DNA of 64,000 bases from Marinobacter denitrificans (GCF_008795955.1 NZ_VMHN01000001.1:744001-808000), one strand, 5' to 3'; shown: positions 45,335-55,098, numbered from the stretch's first letter. The notes: generated by a model not told the origin, from the sequence alone. Program-made: numbers and translations.

Positions 45335-47683
45335 TTATTGCCTGGATTCGAGTTTGACCACCCTCAATCGCAGTGCATTCACAATCACGCTGACCGAGGA
45401 CAGTGACATGGCGGCCGCTGCGAAAATCGGGGACAGCAGTATGCCGAAGACCGGGTACAGAACACCCGCCGCAATGGGAACGCCTGCAGAATTGTATACA
45501 AAGGCAAAAAACAGGTTCTGCCGGATATTGCGCATCGTCGCCAGTGACAACTGGCGAGCTTCCACAATACCCATCAGATCCCCGCGCAACAACGTAATAC
45601 CGGCACTTTCAATGGCCACATCGGTGCCGGTACCCATGGCCACACCGACGTCCGCCGTTGCCAGGGCAGGCGCATCGTTGACGCCATCGCCCGCCATAAC
45701 CACAACACGGCCTTCGTCTTTCAGGCGCTGAACAATCTTTCCCTTGTCTTCCGGCAGCACTTCCGCTTCCACTTCATCAATATGCAGTTTGCGAGCCACC
45801 GCTTCGGCGGATGTGCGGTTATCCCCGGTCAGCATAACAACCCTTATACCGTCTTTCTGCAGGGCTGAAATGGCCGCTTCGGTCGTTTCCTTCACCGGGT
45901 CGGCAATGGCGAGTAAGCCGGCAATTTTTCCATCCACCGCCGCGAAAATAACAGTGGCCCCGTCCTTGCGGAGCTGGTCGGCCTCAGATTCAAAATCCGT
46001 GGTGTCGACACCTTCGGCTTCCATCAACAGCCGGTTGCCAATCAGTACCTGCTGCCCCTCGATCTTGCCGGTGACTCCTTTGCCGTTCGGGGAATTGAAG
46101 CCTTCAGCATCCGGCAGTGTCAGGTCCATGGCACTGGCTTTGTCGAGAATGGCATGGGCCAGCGGGTGCTCGCTACCTTTCTCCAGGCCGCCAGTGAGCC
46201 GCATCAGCTCTTCCTCGCTGAACCCTTTGGCCGGGACCAGTTTTGTGACCTGAGGTTTGCCTTCGGTCAGTGTGCCGGTCTTGTCCACTACAACCGTATC
46301 TACCTTTTCCATGCGCTCGAGGGCCTCCGCATCGCGGATCAGAACACCGCTCTGAGCACCCCGTCCTACACCGACCATAATGGACATGGGGGTTGCCAGA
46401 CCCAGTGCACAGGGACAGGCAATAATCAGCACGCTCACGGCAGCAATCAGGCCAAATGCCATGGGCGGTGTCGGCCCGAAGAAGGCCCAGGCAATAAAGG
46501 CAATAATGGCGATCACGATCACCGCCGGCACAAAGTAACCTGCCACCTTGTCTGCCAGGCCCTGGATCGGTGCGCGGCTACGCTGGGCGCTGGCCACCAT
46601 CTGCACGATCTGGGACAACATGGTATCCCGGCCAACCTTGTCGGCCCGCATGATAAAGCTGCCTTGCTGGTTGATGCTGCCACCGATCACCTGGTCACCG
46701 AATTTCTTGCTGACCGCCAGGGGCTCGCCGGTCACCATGGATTCATCCACATTGGAGCTACCTTCAAGCAACTCACCGTCCAGCGGCACCTTATCCCCCG
46801 GGCGAACCCGCAGGCGGTCGCCAACCTTGACCTGATCCAGCGGCACATCGGATTCGCTGCCGTCGTCGTCCAGCTTCCTGGCCGTCGCGGGTGCCAGGTC
46901 CAGCAGAGCTTTTATGGCGCCAGATGTTTTCTCCCGGGCTCGCAACTCCAGTACCTGACCCAGTAACACCAGGACCACGATGACCGCGGCTGCTTCGAAA
47001 TACACGGCAACCGAACCATCGTCCTGTCGGAAAGCACCCGGGAAGACCTGAGGCGACAATGTCGCCACGAGGCTGTATATCAGTGCCACACCGGTACCAA
47101 TGGCAATCAGCGTAAACATGTTCAGGTTGCGACTGACCACGGATTTCCAGCCCCGAACAAAGAAGGGCCAGCCACACCAGAGAACCACCGGTGTTGCCAG
47201 CACCAGCTGAATCCAGTTGGATGTCTGAGGGGCCACAATCTGGTCGAGTCCGATGAGGTGCCCACCCATTTCAAGCACCAGTACTGGCAAGGTCAGAACC
47301 AGGCCGATCCAGAATCGGCGGGTCATATTCGTGAGTTCTGCGGAGGGCCCGTCATCCAGGCTCACTTGCTCCGGTTCCAGAGCCATACCGCAGATGGGGC
47401 AGTCTCCCGGTCCCTGCTGGCGGATTTCCGGATGCATGGGGCACGTGTATATTGTGCCAGGCGCTACCGGCTCTTGCTGCTTCTGCTCTTCACCAAGGTA
47501 CTGTTCGGGGCTGTCATCAAACCGGGACTGGCAATGTGACGAGCAAAAATACCAGGTTTTGCCTTCGTGCTGGCTTCGATGTTCCGCTGTATGCGGATCC
47601 ACCGACATGCCGCAGACCGGATCCTTGGCAGTATGCTCGCCGGATTCCTCGTGGTTGTGATGACCGTGTTGGTGTCCAGACAT
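45335..47683 (-). CDS. copA: Copper-translocating P1B-type ATPase
   Basis: 782 residues. The His-rich N-terminus is followed by a YHS domain ([11 protein letters not shown]), a heavy-metal-binding domain ([26 protein letters not shown]), transmembrane helices, the CPC metal site ([15 protein letters not shown]), the phosphorylation motif DKTGT, and [10 protein letters not shown]. No HMA (CxxC) domain is present. It pumps Cu(I) from cytoplasm to periplasm. It follows the APC permease gene by 41 bases. Confidence 0.94.
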   Translation of the reverse strand: MSGHQHGHHNHEESGEHTAKDPVCGMSVDPHTAEHRSQHEGKTWYFCSSHCQSRFDDSPEQYLGEEQKQQEPVAPGTIYTCPMHPEIRQQGPGDCPICGMALEPEQVSLDDGPSAELTNMTRRFWIGLVLTLPVLVLEMGGHLIGLDQIVAPQTSNWIQLVLATPVVLWCGWPFFVRGWKSVVSRNLNMFTLIAIGTGVALIYSLVATLSPQVFPGAFRQDDGSVAVYFEAAAVIVVLVLLGQVLELRAREKTSGAIKALLDLAPATARKLDDDGSESDVPLDQVKVGDRLRVRPGDKVPLDGELLEGSSNVDESMVTGEPLAVSKKFGDQVIGGSINQQGSFIMRADKVGRDTMLSQIVQMVASAQRSRAPIQGLADKVAGYFVPAVIVIAIIAFIAWAFFGPTPPMAFGLIAAVSVLIIACPCALGLATPMSIMVGVGRGAQSGVLIRDAEALERMEKVDTVVVDKTGTLTEGKPQVTKLVPAKGFSEEELMRLTGGLEKGSEHPLAHAILDKASAMDLTLPDAEGFNSPNGKGVTGKIEGQQVLIGNRLLMEAEGVDTTDFESEADQLRKDGATVIFAAVDGKIAGLLAIADPVKETTEAAISALQKDGIRVVMLTGDNRTSAEAVARKLHIDEVEAEVLPEDKGKIVQRLKDEGRVVVMAGDGVNDAPALATADVGVAMGTGTDVAIESAGITLLRGDLMGIVEARQLSLATMRNIRQNLFFAFVYNSAGVPIAAGVLYPVFGILLSPIFAAAAMSLSSVSVIVNALRLRVVKLESRQ

Positions 47684-47724
47684 TTCGGTCTCCAGTTTCG
47701 TCTACCAGACAATCCGGCTACTGG

Positions 47725-49080
47725 TCAGCGGTGATGATGGGAATGAGCTTCTTCATGTTCCGATTGCCGTGAATGCTCGGACTTTTTCAGAAAAATCTGC
47801 TCTGCGACCGCGATAACAATCATCACTACAATTGCTACGCCGATGACAAACGGATCGGTGTTCAGCTTGACCCAGACAAAGCCGCCAAGAACGAGCAAAT
47901 CCAGCGCAATGGCCATAGCTGGCACCCACGCTTTGGCCTGCACATCTTCGCGCAAATATCGAAGCACACCCCAGTGAATGGCAATATCCATAATCAGATA
48001 AAACACTATGCCCAGCGCAGCAATCCGGGAGAGGTCGAAGAAGGCCGTCAGGATAAGCCCCAGCACTACGGTGTAGACCAGCGTGTGCTTCTGGATACTC
48101 CCCGGCATGCCGAAGTGGCTATGGGGGACCAACTTCATTTCGGTCAGCATCGCCAGCATACGGGATACCGCAAAAACGCTCGCGAGAATGCCTCCTGCTG
48201 TAGCCATCATGGCAAGGGCAACCGTGAACCACACCGCGTACTCCCCAAGTGCCGGGCGTGCGGCAGCGGCAAGAGAGTAGTCCTGTGTTTCGATGATTTC
48301 AGCCAGCGACAGATTGCTGGCAACGGCAAAGCCGACCAGCGTGTAGATCACCACGCACGCCGCTATGGAGATAACAATAGCGCGACCTACGTTCCGCTTG
48401 GGGTCTATTACTTCGGAGCCACTGTTGGTAATGGTGGTGAAACCCTTGAAGGCCAGAATGCCAAGCGCGGTTGCACCCAGAAAGTTGCCCACAGTTCCAT
48501 CCTCTCCAGGGGAGGAAAAGTCAACCGTTATGGCATCGGCCACCCAGACCCCGACCAGCCCGAAAATCAATATGCCGCCGATTTTCAGAATTCCGATGAA
48601 GGAGGCCACACCCTGAATCATTCGGTTGCCTAACAGGTTGATCAGAAAAGCCACCAGAATCAGTGCTACCCCGAGAACAGGTACCATCCGGCCGCTTTCG
48701 TCACCGCCGAAAAGCTGCATGGTGTAAGAACCGAAGGTGCGAGCTAGAAAACTCTGGGCGATCACCATGGAGAAGTACATCAGCAAGGCATTGAATGCCG
48801 TGGGCAACCGGTTTCCATAGGCCTTGTGCAGGTACATGCCAATGCCACCGGCAGAGGGCCAGGCATTGGAGATCTTGATGTAGGAATAGGCGCTGAAGCT
48901 GACAATCACGGCTGCCGCCAGAAAGGCCAGCGGGAAAAGAGCGCCAGTCATCTGAGCCATCTGTCCGGTCAGCGCAAAGATGCCGGCACCGATCATCACG
49001 CCGGTGCCCAGCATCACCGTGCCCGGCAGGGTGAGACTGCCTTCCTGATAGCGAGTGGTTCTGTCCTGTTCCCTGGTCAT
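47725..49080 (-). CDS. APC-superfamily permease with His-rich C-terminal tail
   Basis: 451 residues, about 12 membrane helices, with the amino-acid permease start (TVMLGTGVMIGAGIFALTG). The tail (QSEHEEAHSHHHR) is His-rich, unusual for the family. The position between copA ATPase and copB and the copper-type box upstream suggest copper control; it may move an amino acid or a metal-amino acid complex. The substrate is unknown. GGGAGGTTGA precedes the ATG. Confidence 0.8.
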   Translation of the reverse strand: MTREQDRTTRYQEGSLTLPGTVMLGTGVMIGAGIFALTGQMAQMTGALFPLAFLAAAVIVSFSAYSYIKISNAWPSAGGIGMYLHKAYGNRLPTAFNALLMYFSMVIAQSFLARTFGSYTMQLFGGDESGRMVPVLGVALILVAFLINLLGNRMIQGVASFIGILKIGGILIFGLVGVWVADAITVDFSSPGEDGTVGNFLGATALGILAFKGFTTITNSGSEVIDPKRNVGRAIVISIAACVVIYTLVGFAVASNLSLAEIIETQDYSLAAAARPALGEYAVWFTVALAMMATAGGILASVFAVSRMLAMLTEMKLVPHSHFGMPGSIQKHTLVYTVVLGLILTAFFDLSRIAALGIVFYLIMDIAIHWGVLRYLREDVQAKAWVPAMAIALDLLVLGGFVWVKLNTDPFVIGVAIVVMIVIAVAEQIFLKKSEHSRQSEHEEAHSHHHR

Positions 49081-49129
49081 TCAACCTCCCTCTTTGTCTG
49101 ATGCCTGATTCGCATCACAACACCCGAAA

Positions 49130-49145
49130 CTGAATTACCGCTGAA
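49130..49145 (-). promoter_or_regulatory. TTCAG-N6-TTCAG box upstream of the APC permease/copA ATPase unit
   Basis: CTGAA-TTACCG-CTGAA on the plus strand, TTCAG-N6-TTCAG toward the minus-strand permease gene, 50 bases from its start. Same period and orientation as the other copper boxes. Confidence 0.65.
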
Positions 49146-49204
49146 AATAGGAGAAGGGAAGCCAAATTTTATTCGGCTTTTGATTTACATCAAATAAAGG
49201 TGTC

Positions 49205-49231
49205 AGGGCCGGGATGGAGCATCCCGGCCCT
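49205..49231 (-). terminator. Terminator-like hairpin after copB
   Basis: Perfect 12-bp GC-rich stem (49205-49216 with 49220-49231) and 3-base loop, 15 bases beyond the copB stop. The T tract is short, so termination is plausible but not certain. Confidence 0.6.
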
Positions 49232-49245
49232 TTATAGCGGAAGTA

Positions 49246-49989
49246 TCAGAACGAGAGTCGGGCCCCGACGACAGCAAACCAGTCTTCGGTACTGCCACCT
49301 GAATCCCGCGCGAGATCGGCCGTGTCTCCATACTTACGCTCATGAACGACCCCCAGATAGGGGGCGAAGGAGCGGTCGATCAGGTCGTAACTCAGCCTCA
49401 GCCCCACTTCGGTGGAATTGAGTCCCTTGCCGACGCCGATCTCCCGATCTTCCGAGAACGCCACGAGGCTTTCAAACGAAGCTGACATAATCCAGAAGTT
49501 AGTGACCAATAGCTCGTATTCCGCCTCAAAGTCTACCGACGCGTCGCCTTCATCACTGACATAAAGGTTGGTGTCCACCTCGAACCAGTACGGTGCCAGT
49601 CCAGTGAGCCCGAGCACGCCATAGACCCGGTCCGGCCCCTCGGGAGTGTCAATGCGGACACCCGCCTTGGCATCCCAGAAGTCGTCCACTGGAGTCTGGG
49701 CAACAAACTGGTTTTCAAGGGTTTCCCACGCGTTGTGGGCTTCTTCCCACTCGCCCTCAAACAGCCAGCGGAACTTGAGTTCATCAGTGCCATAGTAGGC
49801 GTCACCCTCAACGACTGCCAGTTCCTCGTCTGAATCACTGTAACGGTACTCAAATTTTTCGGCAGATACGCCCCAGAATGTCTTGGCTGTCTGGGTTTTC
49901 TTGGCAGGATCTTCCTGAGCGACAGCGGGGTTTGCCAGTGCAGCCACCGCCAGGGACAGGCCACACATGGACACAGCCAGATGGTTCAT
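49246..49989 (-). CDS. copB: Copper resistance protein B
   Basis: 247 residues with a signal peptide (LANPAVA) and a beta-barrel ending in ARLSF, as in CopB outer-membrane proteins. It lacks the long Met/His-rich N-terminal region of Pseudomonas CopB, so the metal-binding segment is reduced. Coupled to copA by ATGA overlap; last gene of the cupredoxin-copA-copB operon. Confidence 0.88.
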   Translation of the reverse strand: MNHLAVSMCGLSLAVAALANPAVAQEDPAKKTQTAKTFWGVSAEKFEYRYSDSDEELAVVEGDAYYGTDELKFRWLFEGEWEEAHNAWETLENQFVAQTPVDDFWDAKAGVRIDTPEGPDRVYGVLGLTGLAPYWFEVDTNLYVSDEGDASVDFEAEYELLVTNFWIMSASFESLVAFSEDREIGVGKGLNSTEVGLRLSYDLIDRSFAPYLGVVHERKYGDTADLARDSGGSTEDWFAVVGARLSF

Positions 49990-51701
49990 GATTCATCTCC
50001 CTGGTGCTCGCTTTGCTTGCCTTCAGCCACAGCACTGTCCGGGCCACCCTCAACCACGATCTTGCGGAACATGCCGGAGGCCGCGTGATAAGACAGATGA
50101 CAGTGGAAAGCCCACTCACCCGGCGCATCCACTTCCGTTTCCATATACACCGTAGTGGCAGGCGCCACGCTGATGACGTGCTTCAGAGGGTTCCACTTGC
50201 CTTCGCCCACGTCGAGAATCGACCACATACCGTGCAGGTGCATCGGATGGGTCATCATGGTCTCGTTGACGAATTTGAAGCGAACCCGCTCGCCGTATTG
50301 CAGCACGATGGGGTCAGCATCCTCGTACTTGGTGCCGTTGATGCTCCACTCGTAACGCTCCATATTGCCGGTAAGGCGGAGCTCAATTTCCCGGGTGGGC
50401 TCTCTGTCTTCGTACAGCGGGTTCTGGGCTTTCAGGTCCGCGTAGGAGAGGAATTTGCCGCCATTGCTTGCCGTGGGCATCAACCCGCTGCCCTTGGCAT
50501 AAAAGGGGTCTTCCGGAAGGGTTTCTCCTTCACCCTGGCCCATACTGCCATGGCCCATGGCGCTGTGATCCATCTCGGCATTGCCGCCCATGTCACTGTG
50601 ATCCATGCCGGCCATGTCATCGTGGTTCATGTTGCCATGATCCATTCCGCCATGTTCCATATGCCCGGCCATGTCGGCCATGGTCAGCAACGGGGCCTCA
50701 CGCAATTCCGGCACTTCCGCCGTCATCCCTTTTTCTGGCGCCAGGGTGCCCCGGGCAAAACCGGAACGCCCCATGGATTCGGCGAAGATGGTGTAGGCCT
50801 CCTTGTCCTTGATATGAACGATCACATCGTAGGTTTCCGCCACACCAATGCGGAATTCATCCACGTTCACCGGCTGGACGTTGTTGCCGTCGGCCTGAAC
50901 GACAGTCATTTCCAGCCCCGGGATACGAATATCAAAATAGGTCATCGCAGAGGAGTTGATGAAGCGCAGGCGAATCCTGTCACCCTCCTCAAAAGTTCCT
51001 GTCCAGTTCTGCTCCGGACCCTTGCCGTTGATCAGTCCGGTGAAGCCCTGAACGTCTTCGATATCCGCCTTCATCATGCGCATATCGCCCCACATCATCC
51101 GGTCCTTCAGCGTTGCCATGAAGCCTTTTTCCCCAGACTCGGCGAAGAAATCTCCCACGGTTTGCTGCTGCCGGTTGTAGTAATCCGCAGACATTTTCAG
51201 GTTACGCATGATGCGGTCGCCGGAATGGGGGTGCTTGTCGGTAAGCTGCACCACATATTCCCGATCATAACGGAAGGGTTCACGACCCTCGGGCTCGATC
51301 ACGATCGCGCCGTAAGCACCGTTGGGCTCCTGGAAGCCAGAGTGGCTGTGGAACCAGTAAGTACCGGCCTGCACAATCGGAAACTGATAGGTAAAGGTTT
51401 CCCCCGGCTTGATCCCTGGGAAGCTGATCCCCGGAACGCCATCCTGCTCAAAAGGCAGAATCAGGCCGTGCCAGTGGATGGAGGTCATCTCATCAAGATT
51501 GTTGGTGACATTGATCGTGACCTGCTCCCCTTCCTTGAATCGTAATATCGGCCCGGGGGAAGCACCGTTATAACCAATACCTTCCTTGTTGAAATCTCCG
51601 GTGTCGATCTGGACCCGATCAACAGAAATGTCATATTCACCGGCGTTGGCTGCCGAAAAGGCAAGGCCGGCCAGCAGAACCATCAGAATGGACTTCTTCA
51701 T
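49986..51701 (-). CDS. copA: CopA multicopper oxidase
   Basis: 571 residues. Copper ligands lie in SIHWHGLILP, YWFHSHSGFQ, THPMHLHGMW and FHCHLSYHAASGMF (type 1, 2 and 3 sites). A Met/His-rich segment (residues about 345-390, e.g. MDHGNMNHDDMAGMDH) lies between domains, as in Cu(I) oxidases. The signal peptide MKKSILMVLLAGLAFSAANA lacks the Tat twin arginine usual for CopA. ATG 51701 chosen at the signal peptide. Oxidises periplasmic Cu(I). Confidence 0.93.
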   Translation of the reverse strand: MKKSILMVLLAGLAFSAANAGEYDISVDRVQIDTGDFNKEGIGYNGASPGPILRFKEGEQVTINVTNNLDEMTSIHWHGLILPFEQDGVPGISFPGIKPGETFTYQFPIVQAGTYWFHSHSGFQEPNGAYGAIVIEPEGREPFRYDREYVVQLTDKHPHSGDRIMRNLKMSADYYNRQQQTVGDFFAESGEKGFMATLKDRMMWGDMRMMKADIEDVQGFTGLINGKGPEQNWTGTFEEGDRIRLRFINSSAMTYFDIRIPGLEMTVVQADGNNVQPVNVDEFRIGVAETYDVIVHIKDKEAYTIFAESMGRSGFARGTLAPEKGMTAEVPELREAPLLTMADMAGHMEHGGMDHGNMNHDDMAGMDHSDMGGNAEMDHSAMGHGSMGQGEGETLPEDPFYAKGSGLMPTASNGGKFLSYADLKAQNPLYEDREPTREIELRLTGNMERYEWSINGTKYEDADPIVLQYGERVRFKFVNETMMTHPMHLHGMWSILDVGEGKWNPLKHVISVAPATTVYMETEVDAPGEWAFHCHLSYHAASGMFRKIVVEGGPDSAVAEGKQSEHQGDES

Positions 51702-51714
51702 AGGGTAAACCCGC

Positions 51715-52251
51715 TTATTCAAATTCAATATCGCCGTACATGCCCGCCTGGTAGTGGCCTGGTACGTTGCAGGCAAACTCAAGGTCGGCAGCTTCAGTAA
51801 AGGTCCAGATGATTTCTTTGCTCTCACCCGGCTCCATCAGCACACTGTTGGGGTCGTCGTGCTTCATGGAATGGCCGTCGCCCATATCCATTTCCATCAT
51901 CTCGTGATCGATGCGATCGCCCTTGAGTACGCCATGCTCCACCATCATCTGCATTTCTTTCTGATGGGCCTCGTGCATGTCTGCCGTACCGATATTGAAC
52001 TCGTGCACCAGGGCCCCCTCGTTCTTCACGCGGAAGCGAATAGTTTCGCCGGGCTCCACGGCGATGGACTCAGGTTCGTAGTAGTTGTCCATCATGGTCA
52101 CGTCAATGGTGCGGGATACATTTTCCGCCTTTCCAGGCTCGCCCACGGCCTCGCCCCCGTGATGCCCGCCGTGTTCGCCCGCGGCGTAGGCGCCTGAAGA
52201 GATTGCCAATACCATGGCAGGTAACAGTGCGTTTTTGAGGATCTGATTCAT
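51715..52251 (-). CDS. Periplasmic cupredoxin
   Basis: 178 residues with a signal peptide (SSGAYA), a His-rich start (GEHGGHHGGE) and one plastocyanin-like domain with type 1 copper ligands in LVHEFNIG and ACNVPGHYQAGM (His, Cys, His, Met). An insertion rich in His and Met (DHEMMEMDMGDGHSMKHDD) adds more metal sites. Probably a copper carrier for CopA. First gene of the operon; a CopR-type box lies 60 bases upstream. Confidence 0.88.
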   Translation of the reverse strand: MNQILKNALLPAMVLAISSGAYAAGEHGGHHGGEAVGEPGKAENVSRTIDVTMMDNYYEPESIAVEPGETIRFRVKNEGALVHEFNIGTADMHEAHQKEMQMMVEHGVLKGDRIDHEMMEMDMGDGHSMKHDDPNSVLMEPGESKEIIWTFTEAADLEFACNVPGHYQAGMYGDIEFE

Positions 52252-52310
52252 CGATTTCTCCCGAAACTGATCTGGCTGTTGGATTTTGAGCCATACTCTG
52301 CCCCAACAAC

Positions 52311-52326
52311 CTGAATCCTTGCTGAA
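52311..52326 (-). promoter_or_regulatory. TTCAG-N6-TTCAG box upstream of the cupredoxin-copA-copB operon
   Basis: CTGAA-TCCTTG-CTGAA on the plus strand, pointing to the minus-strand operon, 60 bases before its start. It lies in the 154-base intergenic region that also carries the box for the divergent copRS. Confidence 0.7.
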
Positions 52327-52344
52327 TTTTCCCGTTAATACTTT

Positions 52345-52360
52345 TTCAGGTTACATTCAG
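52345..52360 (+). promoter_or_regulatory. TTCAG-N6-TTCAG box upstream of copRS
   Basis: TTCAG-GTTACA-TTCAG on the plus strand, i.e. inverted relative to the neighbour at 52311 and thus in the same orientation with respect to its own gene. It ends 46 bases before copR, suggesting autoregulation. Confidence 0.7.
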
Positions 52361-52405
52361 AGAACAGCCGTACACTTCACAAGACTTTGAACTGCAGGAA
52401 ACCTC

Positions 52406-53071
52406 ATGCGATTGCTTCTGGTGGAAGACGACACTCTCATTGCAGAAAGCCTTAACCGGCAATTGTCCGCGGCAGGCTTTACCGTGGACGAGGCTGGTAC
52501 CGCAAAACAGGCCGAACATCTTGGCAAGCAGGAAGACTATCGGGCCGTGGTTCTTGACCTGGGGTTGCCCGACGGCAACGGGCTGGCTGTTCTCAAAAGC
52601 TGGCGAGCCGCCAAACTGGCAATGCCGGTGCTGATCCTGACCGCGCGGGGCGACTGGCAGGACAAGGTCAATGGCCTCAAGGCGGGGGCCGATGATTACC
52701 TGGCCAAACCCTTCCAGACCGAGGAACTGCTGGCCCGGTTGAATGCCCTGATTCGCCGGAGTGAAGGCCGGGTAGAGGCAAAGCTGACCGCCGGGGGCTT
52801 CGAACTGGATGAACACCGCCAGTGTCTACATACACCGGATGGCGAGGAACACTCGCTGACGGGCACCGAGTTCCGCCTGCTGCGTTGCCTGATGAGTCGC
52901 CCGGGACAACTGTTTTCCAAAGAGCAGTTGCTGGAGCAGCTCTACAACCTCAACGACAGCCCCAGCGACAACACGATTGAAGCCTACGTTCGCCGGCTGC
53001 GAAAGATCACCGGAACAGAAGCCATCACCACCCGTCGCGGCCAGGGATATATTTTCAATGCACCGGATTGA
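52406..53071 (+). CDS. copR: OmpR-family response regulator, CopR/CusR-like
   Basis: 221 residues: receiver with acidic EDD (7-9), phosphoacceptor D51 (VVLDLGLPDGNG) and K in YLAKPF, and a winged-helix domain (SPSDNTIEAYVRRLRKI, TRRGQGYIF). It is divergent from the cupredoxin-copA-copB operon and flanked by TTCAG-N6-TTCAG boxes. OmpR-type regulators bind direct repeats with about an 11-base period, which fits. Metal specificity is inferred from context. Confidence 0.85.
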   Translation: MRLLLVEDDTLIAESLNRQLSAAGFTVDEAGTAKQAEHLGKQEDYRAVVLDLGLPDGNGLAVLKSWRAAKLAMPVLILTARGDWQDKVNGLKAGADDYLAKPFQTEELLARLNALIRRSEGRVEAKLTAGGFELDEHRQCLHTPDGEEHSLTGTEFRLLRCLMSRPGQLFSKEQLLEQLYNLNDSPSDNTIEAYVRRLRKITGTEAITTRRGQGYIFNAPD

Positions 53072-54407
53072 TCCCCGGCGCTCCATTCGCAGAAGCCTGC
53101 TCACCCTGCTGCTGCCAGCCGCCATTGCATTGATGGTTGCTGCCTGGATCATCCATGGCTTGTTACTGGAGCGTATGGCTCAGGGGTTTGTGGAAGACCG
53201 GTTACAGGATGAAGTCTCCTTTCTGGAGCACCAGCTGCGGCAATCCGGGCCAGAGGAAATCCGCGACATTGCCGAAGGGGACTATTTCGAGGAAGTCTTC
53301 CACCACGCATTTGCCCTGCGCGCAGGCAGTCAGGTTCACAGCTCTCCTGCCCAGTGGTCGACTGTCCTTGAGCCACTGCTGAGCGAGGAAGCCACAGGCC
53401 TGGTCCGCAAAACCAGGCCTGAATCCGATGCCTCCATCGCTGATTTCCTGGCGTACCGCAAAGCCTTTTCTCTCAACGGTGAAACCGTGGTGATTGTAGT
53501 GGCCGAGGACCTGGGCCATCTGCAGCAAAGTCAGCAGGAACTGCACCTGTGGACGGCCGTTGTGTCCGCCATTCTTCTGGTACTGCTGATACTGGCAATA
53601 TGGCTGGCAATCCGGCTGTCCCTGAGTTCCGTTAACCGCATTCAACACGGCCTGACCTCCCTGCAGACTGGCGCCACCAACCGGCTGGAAGTCAACGCCC
53701 CTGCAGAGTTCCAGCCGTTGATCAGCCAACTGAACCAGCTGCTGGACACCCTGGACCAGCGGCTTTCCCGGTCCCGGGACGCCCTGGCCAACCTCTCACA
53801 CAGCGTAAAAACACCTGTGTCGGCCATTCGACAGGTACTCGAAGACGACACCCGTGCGCTGGATCCGGAAATGCGTCAACAACTGGCCCAACGGCTGTCT
53901 GATATTGACCGCCAGCTGGAGAGCGAAATGCGCCGCAGCCGCTTCGCCGGCCCTCAGGCAGGCAAAGCCGCGAAACCCGTCAGTCAGGCCCGTGACCTCC
54001 TGTGGATGCTGGGCCGGCTGTACCCAGACAAGAACTTCGAACTGGAAACCGAACTGGGCCCTGAAACGCGGTGGCCGATCGAAGAGCATGACCTGAATGA
54101 GATTCTGGGAAATCTCGTTGATAATGCTGGCAAGTGGGCCAGGAAAAGTGCCGAGTTATCTCTGAGTGAGCACTCGGATCAGTTGATCATTACTGTGGAA
54201 GATGACGGGCCCGGCGTCAGTGCCGGGGCACTTCTAACATTAGGCATCCGCGGCGTACGGCTGGATGAACAGACGCCCGGACATGGGCTAGGTCTGGCCA
54301 TCGCCCGGGAAATCACAGAACGTTATGGTGGTAGTCTATCCTTCAGTATCGGAACGAGGGGCGGGCTCAGGGCCAGCATCTCGGTGCCCAAAGAACGAGA
54401 CGGGTAA
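53058..54407 (+). CDS. copS: Sensor histidine kinase partner of CopR
   Basis: 449 residues from ATG 53058, which overlaps copR by 14 bases. TM1 (LLTLLLPAAIALMVAAWII), a periplasmic domain of about 140 residues, TM2 (AVVSAILLVLLILAIWLAI), HAMP, phosphoacceptor H248 in LSHSVKTPVSAIR, then NLVDNAGKW, DDGPGV and GHGLGLAIA. Probably a periplasmic copper sensor. The H-box has a Ser where Asp/Glu is usual (HSVKTP), as in the PhoQ-like group. merR follows after 6 bases. Confidence 0.85.
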   Translation: MHRIDPRRSIRRSLLTLLLPAAIALMVAAWIIHGLLLERMAQGFVEDRLQDEVSFLEHQLRQSGPEEIRDIAEGDYFEEVFHHAFALRAGSQVHSSPAQWSTVLEPLLSEEATGLVRKTRPESDASIADFLAYRKAFSLNGETVVIVVAEDLGHLQQSQQELHLWTAVVSAILLVLLILAIWLAIRLSLSSVNRIQHGLTSLQTGATNRLEVNAPAEFQPLISQLNQLLDTLDQRLSRSRDALANLSHSVKTPVSAIRQVLEDDTRALDPEMRQQLAQRLSDIDRQLESEMRRSRFAGPQAGKAAKPVSQARDLLWMLGRLYPDKNFELETELGPETRWPIEEHDLNEILGNLVDNAGKWARKSAELSLSEHSDQLIITVEDDGPGVSAGALLTLGIRGVRLDEQTPGHGLGLAIAREITERYGGSLSFSIGTRGGLRASISVPKERDG

Positions 54408-54413
54408 GCGGCT

Positions 54414-54866
54414 ATGAAAATCGGTGAAATCTCAAAAGCGACTGGCGTTCCGGTGGAAACCATCCGTTACTACGAGAAAATCGGCCTGGTGCCGGAGCCA
54501 GAGCGGGAAGCCAGTGGCTACAGACAATATCGGCAAAGCCACCTCGACCGGCTGCTCTTCATACGACGCTGTCGCAACCTGGACATGGCCCAGGATGAAA
54601 TCCGCGAACTGATTCGCCTGGCTGACCAGCCAGATGCAGACTGCAGCGAGGTGGATGCCCTTCTGGCTCGCCACCTGAGCCATGTACGGGAGCGGCTGAA
54701 GGAACTGGCAAGCCTCGAAGATACACTCGAACAACTCCAGCGGGCCTGTTCGGATGGCCGTACGGTCAGTGAGTGCGGCATTCTTGGAGGGTTGAGCTCA
54801 GAACTCGAGACTCTGGAACCGGAAAATCGCCGCAACCATGTTCCCGGCACTCACGGCCAGCACTGA
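54414..54866 (+). CDS. MerR-family regulator, CadR/PbrR-like
   Basis: 150 residues. Standard N-terminal MerR helix-turn-helix (KIGEISKATGVPVETIRYYEK). Metal-loop cysteines C77, C112 and C121 match CadR C77, C112 and C119 with a two-residue insertion, and the tail ends in His (VPGTHGQH), also CadR-like. It probably senses Cd(II)/Pb(II)/Zn(II) rather than Cu(I). Its likely target promoter is at 61458-61488, more than 6 kb away. It follows copS by 6 bases. Confidence 0.85.
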   Translation: MKIGEISKATGVPVETIRYYEKIGLVPEPEREASGYRQYRQSHLDRLLFIRRCRNLDMAQDEIRELIRLADQPDADCSEVDALLARHLSHVRERLKELASLEDTLEQLQRACSDGRTVSECGILGGLSSELETLEPENRRNHVPGTHGQH

Positions 54867-54916
54867 CGGATCCCGTTCATACCAACCTCATTAAAGCCTC
54901 AATGTAGCTTTTTCTC

Positions 54917-54929
54917 TTCCCGGCACGAA
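54917..54929 (+). repeat. 13-bp direct repeat, copy 1
   Basis: TTCCCGGCACGAA in the 232-base gap between the merR gene and the amine oxidase gene. An identical 13-mer lies at 61398-61410 inside the merR-tail remnant. The pair brackets the 6.5-kb amine-catabolism module. Nothing else was recognised in the gap. Confidence 0.5.
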
Positions 54930-55098
54930 TTCAAAAGAGTCTGGCAGCCATTCTAAAGCCCGCCGTCCCAGAGAATGATATTCCTACACTTACCGATAGC
55001 GACGTTGGGCGCGATCTACGCTGAACCTGCAGCCACCGTATCGCTGACTCAACTGCCTCAGTCTTTAATGCACGTTAGAAATATTGCCTGGAGTCATT

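Noticed and set aside
50004..51545. Plus-strand open frame of 513 codons opposite the multicopper oxidase
   Set aside because: The oxidase copper motifs on the other strand are complete; this frame is a His/Val-rich shadow of them.
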